Part shown: positions 16,175 to 25,148 of the stretch, one piece after another
How the letters are laid out: each line of letters opens with the position of its first letter
Numbering within the stretch: the stretch's first letter is position 1
Source of the DNA: Bacteroidota bacterium
GTDB taxonomy: Bacteria; Bacteroidota; Bacteroidia; Chitinophagales; Chitinophagaceae
Assembly: GCA_005883765.1 (NCBI GenBank)
Contig: VBAQ01000150.1
Location: forward strand, 1-36,672
DNA: 36,672 bases
Reading direction: 5' to 3'
Translations under genes and position numbers: made by a program
Notes under the pieces: model-generated
What the model saw: the letters and a program-made list of their open reading frames with translations, nothing else
Databases searched by the model: none
What the model was told of the DNA's origin: nothing

Positions 16175-16564
16175 ATGAACATTTACGTAGGAAACCTTAG
16201 TTGGAGTCTTAAAGATCAAGACCTGTCCAACTTATTTGCACCATTTGGCGAAGTTTCATCTGCCAAGATCGTTACTGACAAATTTACCCAGCGCAGCAAA
16301 GGATTCGGTTTTGTTGAAATGCCGAACGATGCTGAGGCGCAAGCTGCTATCGCACAACTGAACGGCTCAGAAGTTGAAGGCCGTAACCTAGTTGTAAACG
16401 AAAGTCGTCCGAAGCAGGAAGGCGGCGGCGGCGGTGGATTCAAAAAACGCAACTTTGGTGGCGGTGGTGGCGGCGGCTACAATAAAGGTGGCGGCGGTGG
16501 CTACAACAAAGGTGGCGGATACAACCGTGGCGGTGGCGGTGGAGGATACAACAGGGATTATTAA
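16175..16564 (+). CDS. Glycine-rich RNA-binding protein with one RRM
   Basis: A 129-residue protein. Residues 1-78 form an RNA recognition motif with RNP2 IYVGNL (3-8) and RNP1 KGFGFVEM (42-49), with the three aromatic RNA-contacting residues in place. Residues 83-129 are a low-complexity tail of Gly runs separated by YNKG/YNRG units, encoded by imperfect DNA repeats. This architecture is common in Bacteroidota and cyanobacteria, where such proteins are often cold-induced RNA chaperones (family knowledge, not shown here). I start at the ATG at 16175; an upstream ATG gives a non-homologous 20-residue extension. The gene has its own strong terminator. Confidence 0.93.
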   Translation: MNIYVGNLSWSLKDQDLSNLFAPFGEVSSAKIVTDKFTQRSKGFGFVEMPNDAEAQAAIAQLNGSEVEGRNLVVNESRPKQEGGGGGGFKKRNFGGGGGGGYNKGGGGGYNKGGGYNRGGGGGGYNRDY

Positions 16565-16593
16565 TCTTAATCGATATAAATCTTTGTTATCGA

Positions 16594-16620
16594 AATCCTC
16601 TCTATGTGAGAGGATTTTTT
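16594..16620 (+). terminator. Rho-independent terminator of the RRM gene
   Basis: A perfect 9-bp stem AATCCTCTC/GAGAGGATT with a 5-base loop runs into six T. It lies 30 bases after the stop at 16564. Confidence 0.9.
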
Positions 16621-16653
16621 GTCACATCCGCTACGGTGCTGGCTTGTGAACAA

Positions 16654-16671
16654 TCGCAAATTAATTTGCGA
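16654..16671. repeat. Perfect 18-bp palindrome
   Basis: TCGCAAATTAATTTGCGA is identical to its reverse complement. A second small hairpin, CACATC-GTT-GATGTG, lies at 16686-16700. Both sit between two terminators in a gene-poor stretch. It could be a protein-binding site or part of a degraded element; I cannot decide. Confidence 0.5.
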
Positions 16672-16713
16672 CGAATGCGCTACTACACATCGTTGATGTG
16701 AAAAATAAATCAG

Positions 16714-16791
16714 GTCAATAGCTATAGCCCTCCCATTGCCTGCCCGTGGATTACAGACAATAGCAATATTAGTTTCACCAATGGCTCGCAT
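16714..16791 (-). pseudogene. Probable 5' remnant of a diacylglycerol-kinase-family gene
   Basis: From an ATG at 16791 the minus strand encodes about 26 residues that include IAIVCNPRAGNGRAIAI. This is the NPxxGxGxA nucleotide-binding signature found at the start of diacylglycerol/sphingosine kinase (YegS-like) catalytic domains. Beyond this point the frame stays open for about 48 residues but no longer resembles the family, and the palindrome at 16654 follows. A full enzyme needs about 290 residues, so this would be a truncated remnant. The match is short; chance similarity is possible. Confidence 0.4.
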
Positions 16792-16807
16792 GAAATCAAG
16801 CTATAAA

Positions 16808-16835
16808 AATTGCCGGGTTAAGCCTCCCGGCAATT
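16808..16835 (-). terminator. Rho-independent terminator of the alpha-2-macroglobulin gene
   Basis: On the minus strand a perfect 10-bp stem, AATTGCCGGG/CCCGGCAATT, with an 8-base loop is followed by TTT (with the A-T end of the stem making a TTTTT run). It lies about 90 bases after the stop at 16925. Confidence 0.8.
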
Positions 16836-16924
16836 CGAACAATGCAATCATTTACTGCACTACACTCATGATTGCCCGCTGCATTGCATGAATGGTACTT
16901 CTCAATTGTAACATTAAAAATAAA

Positions 16925-19900
16925 TTACTGCAGAACTCGGATTATCCCTGCCCCGTTGTATGAATGATATTCTCCATTGTACATCGCATCGGCACTCACT
17001 GGTCCCATAGCGTAACTGCCGGGTGATACTGCACGCACTGCATAATAATAGGTCTGTGGTTTGTAATAACGAATGTCAACAAAGAAATTAATGCGGTCAT
17101 CACGAACATCGAGTGCGCTGGGTTCACTTGCATTTTTTATCCAGTCCATTCCCGGTATTTCTTTTGTCCTTGGATTTTCAATTTCAAACCCAGCCGGCAG
17201 CAGATCAGTGATCACTACATTATCTAGTTCTGTCGAGTATGCATTTTCAAGTGTGATACCAACAATGATCAACTCATTTTGCTTAAATGTGTTTCTACTC
17301 AATGGATTTCCAAACCGATCATAGAAACGCTTCCTCACGCTTATGTAGTTATCTTCCTCTTTGTATTTGCCATTGGCACTAATGCCTTCCGATTGCCAGT
17401 AATAATATAATCTTCCAGTGCCTTTGGTTTCAATCTGAACATTATTTCCTTTCAATGTTGCAGCGTCTCCTTTCCATTGTCCGTTTGAAATTTTCGCAAC
17501 AGTCCTCAGCTTGCCAGAGGGTTCTGTCACTTTTACTTCAGCTGTTACGTCTGATTTGTTTGCACTTCTTGCCAGTTTACCCAATGCTAAAAATGCAAAT
17601 GCCCTTTCCTGCGTGCTGAGCCAATAGCGGGATTTTAATTTATCAGCCACGTGTTTTGCCATGATTCCAATTTGCGAATTCCCGGGATCCACATCGATCA
17701 ACGCATTTAGGGCAATGGCTTCGTCACGAACATCGGAATAATAACTTCCTCCTGTTTGTGCCACAGATTCCTCACCACTAAACGAGGTCGGCAACATGGC
17801 GCTGAAGGATTTTTTATCACCTGCCGTAGCGTAAGCCGCAGCCAACAAATACTTACTATCGAGTGCAAGAATGCCGGGAGTCGCTTTGTAGTAATTCATC
17901 GTTGAAATATTTGACCGTCCCGCCAAAGCGAGGACATACAGGCCATATGCAATTTCTTTTGGAGCGATCTTCCTGTTCTCATTTCGGTTGTAATAATAAG
18001 TGATAAGCTCCCTGTTCTTGAGCCTTGTCGCAATATAGGACAGCATGGTTTCAATCAAACTATTGTCCACATCGAAGTCAGCCTTTTTTGCCTCCAATAA
18101 AAAATGTGCCGCATAAATAGTCGCCCACCAATCTTCTTTTCCTTCTCCATCCCAAAGAGTAACGGCACCGTTATACAATTGCCGCATTTTTATTTTTCGT
18201 ATGGCCTCAATGATGTTTGTATTTGCGTTTAGTTTACGTACTGCCTGGTTTAATCCCATCAGATCCGCCATATCACCATAATACAATTGTGGAAATGCAG
18301 CCGACACTGTCTGCTCTGTGCAGCCGTATGGATATTGAACAAGATATCGCAGATGATCAGTCAGCTCAACAACCGGAGAGCGGCTTACGACCAACTGATA
18401 GTCTATGCTCCCTGGAATGAAATCGCTGGTGTTGATGTTAATAGCTTCTGTGCCGCCACCAATAACAGACCCACTGCCCGATCGTTTTTGTAAACCAGCT
18501 GGGGGGCGGACAGATATCTCCGTTTCATCATTAAATTTTTCACCGAGACCATTGACGGTAACTGTGATCTTGCCTACAGCAACGGCAGGAGCGGCAACAA
18601 CCTGGAATGTTGCGCGCCCTTCACTCTTGGCATTTAACGAAACTGATTGATTGGCACCCCCGATAATTTTCAAGGGTCCATCGACTTTAAGATTTGCTGA
18701 TACACTTGCAGGTCGCGCCGTTGTATTGCTTAACGTGACCGGAACTGTAACAGTATCACCCGGACTCAAGAAACGCGGTAAGGCAGTACTGATAACAATC
18801 GGATCGGCGACAGTCATCGTGTTTTCGGCAGAACCGAAGTTCTGATCTTTATAAGCAACCGCCATCAATCTTACTTCGCCGCTGAACTGCGGAACGTCAA
18901 ACTCGAAACTGGCTTCGCCATTTCCATTAGATTTCGCAATTCCACTCCAGTAGCTCAGGATTTTAATCCTTTTTGCAGGCATCGGGTTTACTCTTTTCTT
19001 CATTTCCAGATCACCGTCGCCACCTGTGCTGCTGAGTCCGGCTCTCACTTCGGGAAATAACAAGGGGTACAAGTCGAATGCATCAACCTGCAATGCTTTT
19101 TTCTGGTAGAAATAATCATAAGGATCCGGAGTTTTGAAATCACTTACCTGCAGCACACCATTGTCAACAGCAGCTAAGGTGATAAAGCTTCCTGGCTCTG
19201 CCTTCACTTTCACTTTTTGATGCGTGTGTGATCGGACAGATTTTTGCGCAGTGATTGCAACCGGCATCTTCCTGCTTTTCTCCTCGACCTTTACATTCAC
19301 AAAACCATGCGCTACGGTAAGAGGAATGTCCGAAACATCGTGCGGTTTGATCAGTGTAGCCGTAATATATATGTTGGGAACATTTTCACCGGATGCTTTC
19401 AATTCCACCCTGGCGGTGCGGTTTTCAATATTTACGTATTGATAAGAAAGTACATGATCAGATTCTGTTGTCACCAATAATCTTCCGCTAAATGGAGTTT
19501 TGAAAAATGCTTTCACCGTTTCGCCGCTGTAGTAAGATTTTTTATCGAGCTCGATATCCACGTGGCCCTCATTATTCACTTCAAAGGCACTATTGTCAAT
19601 TCCCCAGCTCCAGCTACCATAACTGTAAAAACTTTTGCTCACGTAAGCGTTTGAACCCGGATGGTAAACCCGCAATTCATAATCTCCCGGCGAACGCGGG
19701 ACATAAGAATAATAGGCCGTGGTACCAATACTGAGTTCGTTTTCGATCATGAGCTCATCCTGTTTTTGAGAATCATATCGAAAATAATTCCCGCTTTTCA
19801 CAAGCACAGTTTTATACTCATGTTTCACCACCTGCAATTTTGCAACTGCGGTTACTCCATTGCCATCTTTATTCACGGCTGCTAATTGGAATTTCACAGG

Positions 19901-22375
19901 CTGGTTTAGTGGATAGTAGTAAAACCAATCCGATTTTATTCCAAAAAATACGTCCTGTGTCACAAGATTGATCGATGACGAACGACTAACCGGTCTTCCT
20001 GTTTCATCAAATACAGTTGTATAGAAGTTTGCCTGGAGCAACCCGTTATTTGCATACATGCTCCGTAGCACGAATGATTGTATTGCTTCTCCGTTCTCAT
20101 TGGTTTTTCCCTCCTTCACTTCTTTACTTATTGTTGTATTGGGATTTGCCAGGTCAAAATTGTAATCACTATATTTTTCAGGTGAAAAGTATTTTGGTTT
20201 GACCTGGATCTCGCATTCGTAATTCCGGTTTGAGGCAGGTGGGCCAAAGAAATTAACTGCTGAGATATTAAGCGTCGCTGATTCGCCGGGCCTTAAAAAT
20301 TCCTTGTCCAGTTTAGTATTTACTTTTATTCTGTCAGGCACGAACTCCTCGATCATAAAATTTTTTGAACCAAGCAAAACGTCGTTCGAAGTATAAACTT
20401 CCAGTGAATAACTCCCGGTAATAGCGGAAATATCAATTGGAATATTTCCATCAACGGATCCCTGCTCACTCAGATTTTTCCTGAATGATTTTAATTCCTT
20501 GCCGTTAGGTAGAAGAAACTTGAGCTTTACAGGAATATCGCCAGGACTTTTCCATTGCTTATTGCGAAGCACGACGGAAAAATTCACTTTTTCTCCCGGC
20601 CGGTAAATATCTCTTTCGGCGTAGATAAATGCATCTAAACCGGTGCTGTTGTTTCGCTTGCCGCCCACATCAAATCGCGAGGTATTGACTCCCGTATTGT
20701 TGAAAGGAAGATAGTTGAAGTCATCCGCTGTCTTTGCTATGATCATCGCCGGTTTGAAACCACCAAATTCCTTTTTTGCACAGATAATTTCTGCCACACC
20801 ATCACCCTTTGTGGCACCAGTGCCGATCAATTGATTGTTATTTGCATACAAGGATATATTTACTCCCTCAATGGCATTAGCTGTTTTAATAGAATTGGCA
20901 AACACCAGGATCTTGTCTTCTCCTTCTTTTGCTATCAATCCAATATCGGACAGCGAAATAAAACGGGAGTCACGAACCCAATAATCTTTTGTAGATCGTA
21001 TCATCACATGATAAATGCCGCGGAAATCGGGCAAGCGGTCCTGGAACTGGGAAAAATTCAAAATGCGACTAGGCCCATTTTTGGGGAGCGAGCGAGAGTC
21101 GATTTCTTTTTCATAGATCACATCGCCCAGGGTTGTTTCATCCCTATTGCTGGCATATTCGTAGTAGTCGCCATCAAATTCACTTTCTTCGTCCGCATCG
21201 TCAGTCTTTTTTGTTTCCCTGGGAGAATACCCATAGCGCTGGGAGACCAGCAAGTTGCTTTCATAAATTTTTGAGATGATCAATTTGACCTTCGGTACGT
21301 TGGTGATCTTGACTTCAATATTTTTACCGCCTTGTTTTGACAAATAAATAGCCTTACTGTTGGTAAAGGCAATATTTGCTTCAAGTTCTCCAAAGGCTAT
21401 ACTCCCGTTAAACTGTTCTTTTAGGACACCACCTATTTTCCCGCGCAAGCCCTTGACAATGCTCAGGGCATAACTTTTTTCAACGTCAAAAGCCGAGCTA
21501 CGAATAATAAATCCGTTATCGGTCAACTCCGTGGTGTATTTTATTTTGGGATTAAACTTTACGTAAGATGAAAGATCTTCGCCCGTTAACTGCTGACTGG
21601 TTGTGATCGTTACCACGCCTTCCATGCCATCGTGTTCCGATTCCACATTCTGTACAGTGAGGACATACGGAGATGGAATAGACAAGGTAGAAGCAAGAAC
21701 GTCGCTTGTCGCATTATTTCCCTCTTCGGGTTTCAGTCCTTTTTCAATGGTGATCCTGGCCTCGTAATTTTTGTCTTCGGTTTTTGCAAGACCATTGATG
21801 CGAACAGAGATCTTATTATCCGCAGAAAGGGTCTGCATGGTATAATCCATCTTTTTTCCATCTACTTCAATGTTTAATTTCTCTTTCAGATCGGTTGGAT
21901 TGACGCGGTAATTAAAATACAGATCGATCTGGGGCACGGGAATATGTTTTTGTTCATCCTGCAACATCCACGTTACCCGGATATTTTCAAGGACAAGATC
22001 CGGTGTATGAAAATTGAGGTCATCTGAATTTTTGATCGTGCCGTATTTGCTATACCGCAATACTTCGCTGCCGATCTTTGCTTTGTATGAGGTAGCTGGG
22101 AACAATGGTCTCGACGGTGAAAACACCAACTGGTCAGGGCTTTCCCAACGAAACCGACCCGGTATGGCTGGTTGAAATGAAATGTACTCCGTAGAATCCC
22201 ATACATTCAGCATGGAGTCTTTTACCAGCGAATTGCTGAAACGAAAAACGAGATTTTCTAATCGTGGTACTTCTCCCCTGGCGTTCGTATAATCAAGTTT
22301 TACAGAATTACGATTGCAGGAATATAAAAAAATAATCCCGGTAAATAGCGGGACAAAAAGGGTTTTGATACGCAT
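16925..22375 (-). CDS. Bacterial alpha-2-macroglobulin lipoprotein with thioester motif
   Basis: A giant periplasmic protease trap of 1816 residues. The N-terminus MRIKTLFVPLFTGIIFLYSC is a lipoprotein signal with Cys20. It is followed by macroglobulin-like beta domains, including the MG2-type segment DAFIYAERDIYRPGEKVNFS (near residue 580). The bait-region/A2M part has FEFDVPQFSGEVRLMAVAYK, and the thioester motif YPYGCTEQ has Cys1352 and Gln1355. The alpha-helical thioester domain and a C-terminal domain end at residue 1816. Known biology: proteases cleave the bait and become covalently trapped by the thioester, protecting the envelope; such proteins co-occur with PBP1C. Here pbpC is the divergent neighbour 393 bases away, which fits, although in E. 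coli the pair lies on one strand. Confidence 0.94.
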   Translation of the reverse strand: MRIKTLFVPLFTGIIFLYSCNRNSVKLDYTNARGEVPRLENLVFRFSNSLVKDSMLNVWDSTEYISFQPAIPGRFRWESPDQLVFSPSRPLFPATSYKAKIGSEVLRYSKYGTIKNSDDLNFHTPDLVLENIRVTWMLQDEQKHIPVPQIDLYFNYRVNPTDLKEKLNIEVDGKKMDYTMQTLSADNKISVRINGLAKTEDKNYEARITIEKGLKPEEGNNATSDVLASTLSIPSPYVLTVQNVESEHDGMEGVVTITTSQQLTGEDLSSYVKFNPKIKYTTELTDNGFIIRSSAFDVEKSYALSIVKGLRGKIGGVLKEQFNGSIAFGELEANIAFTNSKAIYLSKQGGKNIEVKITNVPKVKLIISKIYESNLLVSQRYGYSPRETKKTDDADEESEFDGDYYEYASNRDETTLGDVIYEKEIDSRSLPKNGPSRILNFSQFQDRLPDFRGIYHVMIRSTKDYWVRDSRFISLSDIGLIAKEGEDKILVFANSIKTANAIEGVNISLYANNNQLIGTGATKGDGVAEIICAKKEFGGFKPAMIIAKTADDFNYLPFNNTGVNTSRFDVGGKRNNSTGLDAFIYAERDIYRPGEKVNFSVVLRNKQWKSPGDIPVKLKFLLPNGKELKSFRKNLSEQGSVDGNIPIDISAITGSYSLEVYTSNDVLLGSKNFMIEEFVPDRIKVNTKLDKEFLRPGESATLNISAVNFFGPPASNRNYECEIQVKPKYFSPEKYSDYNFDLANPNTTISKEVKEGKTNENGEAIQSFVLRSMYANNGLLQANFYTTVFDETGRPVSRSSSINLVTQDVFFGIKSDWFYYYPLNQPVKFQLAAVNKDGNGVTAVAKLQVVKHEYKTVLVKSGNYFRYDSQKQDELMIENELSIGTTAYYSYVPRSPGDYELRVYHPGSNAYVSKSFYSYGSWSWGIDNSAFEVNNEGHVDIELDKKSYYSGETVKAFFKTPFSGRLLVTTESDHVLSYQYVNIENRTARVELKASGENVPNIYITATLIKPHDVSDIPLTVAHGFVNVKVEEKSRKMPVAITAQKSVRSHTHQKVKVKAEPGSFITLAAVDNGVLQVSDFKTPDPYDYFYQKKALQVDAFDLYPLLFPEVRAGLSSTGGDGDLEMKKRVNPMPAKRIKILSYWSGIAKSNGNGEASFEFDVPQFSGEVRLMAVAYKDQNFGSAENTMTVADPIVISTALPRFLSPGDTVTVPVTLSNTTARPASVSANLKVDGPLKIIGGANQSVSLNAKSEGRATFQVVAAPAVAVGKITVTVNGLGEKFNDETEISVRPPAGLQKRSGSGSVIGGGTEAININTSDFIPGSIDYQLVVSRSPVVELTDHLRYLVQYPYGCTEQTVSAAFPQLYYGDMADLMGLNQAVRKLNANTNIIEAIRKIKMRQLYNGAVTLWDGEGKEDWWATIYAAHFLLEAKKADFDVDNSLIETMLSYIATRLKNRELITYYYNRNENRKIAPKEIAYGLYVLALAGRSNISTMNYYKATPGILALDSKYLLAAAYATAGDKKSFSAMLPTSFSGEESVAQTGGSYYSDVRDEAIALNALIDVDPGNSQIGIMAKHVADKLKSRYWLSTQERAFAFLALGKLARSANKSDVTAEVKVTEPSGKLRTVAKISNGQWKGDAATLKGNNVQIETKGTGRLYYYWQSEGISANGKYKEEDNYISVRKRFYDRFGNPLSRNTFKQNELIIVGITLENAYSTELDNVVITDLLPAGFEIENPRTKEIPGMDWIKNASEPSALDVRDDRINFFVDIRYYKPQTYYYAVRAVSPGSYAMGPVSADAMYNGEYHSYNGAGIIRVLQ

Positions 22376-22504
22376 ATAGATTGTCGGTTATGGTAAGAAA
22401 AATTAGGTTAAACAAAATCAGTTAAGCAAAAAATTTCGCTCATCATTCTTTTTTCACGAGAGGAAAAACAGAAATTAGTATAGTAAAACTAACTAGGGAG
22501 GGAT

Positions 22505-22523
22505 GTCACGCGTCGGTCGTGAC
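22505..22523. repeat. Inverted repeat, 6-bp arms
   Basis: GTCACG (22505-22510) and CGTGAC (22518-22523) flank CGTCGGT. It is not followed by a T-run, so it is not a terminator; it may be a repeat element or a binding site. Confidence 0.4.
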
Positions 22524-22661
22524 GGGTCTGAAGAGTCCATACAAGGATTGAAAGAATTTGACAGGAAAATTAATCAAGAAAAAAGATTGCTTGCAAATTT
22601 TTTAAGATAAATATTTGTTAAGGGAACAAGTCAAGTCGGGGACTGACATTTTTATAGAAAG

Positions 22662-22669
22662 TAAATTTG
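22662..22669 (+). promoter_or_regulatory. Candidate -7 element of pbpC
   Basis: TAAATTTG fits TAnnTTTG. It lies 99 bases before the pbpC start, so the long inverted repeat at 22730 would be in the mRNA leader. No good -33 element at the usual spacing. Confidence 0.4.
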
Positions 22670-22729
22670 GATTACAAAGAACTCCAAAGGCGGACACTAT
22701 GCCACGTCTTATTTTATAATCGCAACCGC

Positions 22730-22750
22730 GCCACGGTTTAAAACCGTGGC
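22730..22750. repeat. Perfect inverted repeat just upstream of pbpC
   Basis: GCCACGGTTT (22730-22739) and AAACCGTGGC (22741-22750) are exact reverse complements with a single A between them. The repeat directly abuts an ATG at 22751 and ends 18 bases before my preferred pbpC start at 22769. In mRNA it would fold into a hairpin next to the ribosome site. It is also possible that it is one of many dispersed palindromic repeats. Confidence 0.6.
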
Positions 22751-22768
22751 ATGGTTGTCCACACAAAT

Positions 22769-25087
22769 ATGAAATTCATAACCAAACAATATCTCATCCG
22801 CTTATTGAAAAAAACAGGAATCGTCATTACATGCCTGGCAATTATCTTTTTTCTTCTAAACTGGATATTTCCTCTTCGTGACAGGATCGAATACTCCACC
22901 ATCATCACCGATGCCAAGGGAGAAGTTATCAACGCCTATCTCACCAGCGATCAGAAATGGAGAATGAAAACGGAGTTAAACGAGATCTCGCCATTGCTTA
23001 GGAAAGCGATCATCGCTAAAGAAGATAAATATTTTTATTCTCATCCTGGGGTCAATGCTATCGCAGTGGTAAAAGCTTTTTTTAAAAATATTTTCCGCTT
23101 GAAGACCACCTCGGGAGCAAGCACCATTACCATGCAGGTGGCAAGAGCCTTAGAACACCGAAAAAGAAACATCGGCAACAAGATCATAGAAACATTCCGT
23201 GCTTTTCAACTCGAAATGAAATATAGTAAGAATGAGATTCTGCAGATGTACCTGAACCTTGTTCCATACGGAAGCAATATTGAAGGTGTAAAATCTGCCT
23301 CTATTCTTTATTTCAATAAAAATCCCGATCACCTATCCTTAGCTGAGATCACAGCGCTGTCAATTATTCCCAACCGCCCTTCTTCCCTTGTCATGGGAAA
23401 AAATAATATACTAATCGTGCAGGAAAGAAATAAATGGCTGAGAAAGTTTGCCGCCGAAAAAATTTTCGCCCAAAAAGAAATTGAAGATGCTCTTGCCGAA
23501 CCCCTGACTGCTGCACGAGGAACAGTGCCCCACTACCTTCCTCATCTTTCGTACAAATTAAAAAAGCGGGGTGGCGACATTATCCGGACCAATATAATCA
23601 TGAATACTCAAATGAAAACAGAAAAGCTGGTCGGAGATTATGTCAGAACACTTCGGTTGAAGAATATTAAAAACACTGCGGTAGTCGTCATCGATAACAG
23701 AACGCATAAAGTAGTAACCTACGTCGGCTCTTCTGATTTTAAAGACACCACTGATGGTGGCCAGGTGAATGGCGCAGCCGCTGTTCGCGAACCAGGCAGC
23801 ACGCTAAAACCTCTGCTCTATGGCCTATGCATTGATGAAGGTTTAGAAACTCCTAAGATGGTCGTTACAGACGTGGGTGTAAATTATGCCGGCTATTCAC
23901 CGGAGAATTATGACAAGAAATTCAACGGCTATGTTACCGTCGAATATGCATTAGAGCATTCACTAAATATCCCTGCGGTGAAAAGTTTAAAGCTACTGGG
24001 TAAAGACAAGTTGATCCAAAAATTAGCCGCGTGCAACTTCAACCAAATAAAGAAAGATCAGAATAAACTTGGATTGTCAATGATCCTCGGTGGTTGTGGT
24101 GCAAGTCTCGAAGAACTTACAGGGCTATTCTCTGCTTTTGCCAATGATGGAGCTTATGTGACACCGGCCTACACGCAGGCCGACACAAATTTTGTGAAAA
24201 CAAAACTGATCAGCGCTGCTGCGAACTATATGATCACCGATATTTTATCCAGGGTGAATCGTCCCGACTTTCCTTTGAACTGGCAAGCGACGGAGCATAT
24301 GCCCCGGATCGCCTGGAAAACGGGCACCAGCTATGGCAGACGCGATGCCTGGAGCATCGGCTATGATAAGAATTACACCGTCGGTGTTTGGGTGGGAAAT
24401 TTTTCTGGTGTCGGCGTAAGTGAACTCAGCGGAGCAAATGTGGCGACGCCATTACTATTTAAAATTTTCAATACAATAGATTATGACAGCGATGAAGAGT
24501 GGTTTAGTCAGCCCACAGATTGTGAGCAAAGACAGGTGTGCAGTGAAACCGGCCTTCTTCCCACAGATCATTGTACCAATATCGTGATGGACTATTTTAT
24601 TCCGATGATCTCCCCTACCAAACGATGCGACAACTGGCAGGAAATGATGGTAAGTGCTGATGAAAAAATCTCTTATTGCAAAAACTGTGCTCCTGAAACC
24701 GGTTACAAGAAGAAATGGTATAAGATCATTGAACCGGAAATGCAAGCGTGGCTGCAAGAGAATAAATTGACCTACGAAAAAATCCCTCCGCACAATCCCG
24801 GCTGTGAAAAAATATTCAAAGATGGGATCCCGGATATTACTTCACCCACAAGCAACACGGAATATTTGATCAACAGGAAAGACAGGGAACCACTTCAACT
24901 AGTCTGTAAAACTTCAAATGATGTGAGCAAGGTGTATTGGTACATCAATAACAAATTTTACAAGTCAAGTGACGTTGGCGAAAAGCAATTTTTCGTTCCC
25001 GAGGAAGGGCCTGTGAAAATTTCATGTACCGATGATAAGGGAAGGAACAGGGATATTTGGATCAAGGTAAGGTATGTTGATCTTTGA
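22769..25087 (+). CDS. pbpC: Penicillin-binding protein 1C
   Basis: A bifunctional peptidoglycan glycosyltransferase/transpeptidase-like protein, 772 residues. An N-terminal membrane anchor (about 14-35) precedes the GT51 domain, with catalytic Glu85 in AKEDKYFYSHPG and the motifs GASTITMQVAR and LEMKYSKNEILQMYLN. The penicillin-binding domain has SxxK in PGSTLKP (Ser344, Lys347), SxN in EHSLNIP (Ser398) and KTG in WKTGTSYG (Lys517). The C-terminal BiPBP_C domain (about 690-772), typical of PBP1C, is present. I start at the second ATG (22769), since MKFITKQYLIRLLKKTG begins like family members; the ATG at 22751 abuts a palindrome. The gene pairs functionally with the divergent alpha-2-macroglobulin. 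Confidence 0.95.
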   Translation: MKFITKQYLIRLLKKTGIVITCLAIIFFLLNWIFPLRDRIEYSTIITDAKGEVINAYLTSDQKWRMKTELNEISPLLRKAIIAKEDKYFYSHPGVNAIAVVKAFFKNIFRLKTTSGASTITMQVARALEHRKRNIGNKIIETFRAFQLEMKYSKNEILQMYLNLVPYGSNIEGVKSASILYFNKNPDHLSLAEITALSIIPNRPSSLVMGKNNILIVQERNKWLRKFAAEKIFAQKEIEDALAEPLTAARGTVPHYLPHLSYKLKKRGGDIIRTNIIMNTQMKTEKLVGDYVRTLRLKNIKNTAVVVIDNRTHKVVTYVGSSDFKDTTDGGQVNGAAAVREPGSTLKPLLYGLCIDEGLETPKMVVTDVGVNYAGYSPENYDKKFNGYVTVEYALEHSLNIPAVKSLKLLGKDKLIQKLAACNFNQIKKDQNKLGLSMILGGCGASLEELTGLFSAFANDGAYVTPAYTQADTNFVKTKLISAAANYMITDILSRVNRPDFPLNWQATEHMPRIAWKTGTSYGRRDAWSIGYDKNYTVGVWVGNFSGVGVSELSGANVATPLLFKIFNTIDYDSDEEWFSQPTDCEQRQVCSETGLLPTDHCTNIVMDYFIPMISPTKRCDNWQEMMVSADEKISYCKNCAPETGYKKKWYKIIEPEMQAWLQENKLTYEKIPPHNPGCEKIFKDGIPDITSPTSNTEYLINRKDREPLQLVCKTSNDVSKVYWYINNKFYKSSDVGEKQFFVPEEGPVKISCTDDKGRNRDIWIKVRYVDL

Positions 25088-25127
25088 TTTTAGATTTTTG
25101 ATTGCAGAAGGTAGATTTTAGACTGTA
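25086..25127 (+). repeat. Heptanucleotide repeat starting in the pbpC stop codon
   Basis: Six consecutive 7-base words follow the pattern GAnnnnA: GATTTTA, GATTTTT, GATTGCA, GAAGGTA, GATTTTA, GACTGTA. The first G is the middle base of the pbpC TGA stop. The period is strict over 42 bases although the inner bases vary. Confidence 0.65.
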
Positions 25128-25148
25128 GGTAATCCAAACCCGAAATGG

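Larger units (their letters stand above)
22376..22768. other. Intergenic control region between alpha-2-macroglobulin and pbpC
   Basis: About 390 bases separate the two divergent genes. On the plus strand TAAATTTG at 22662-22669 is a candidate -7 element for pbpC. Two inverted repeats are present: GTCACG/CGTGAC at 22505-22523 and a longer one at 22730-22750. No small gene is convincing. Confidence 0.5.

Noticed and set aside
16400-16564. Tandem repeat as a mobile or regulatory element
   Set aside because: The repeated GGTGGCGG DNA is simply the coding sequence for the Gly-rich tail of the RRM protein.
20831-21274. 147-codon plus-strand frame within the alpha-2-macroglobulin gene
   Set aside because: Shadow of a large well-supported gene.
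22505-22523. Terminator of pbpC or alpha-2-macroglobulin
   Set aside because: It lies upstream of both genes and has no following T-run.
25086-25127. CRISPR array
   Set aside because: The repeats are 7 bases long without spacers; no cas gene is present in the window.
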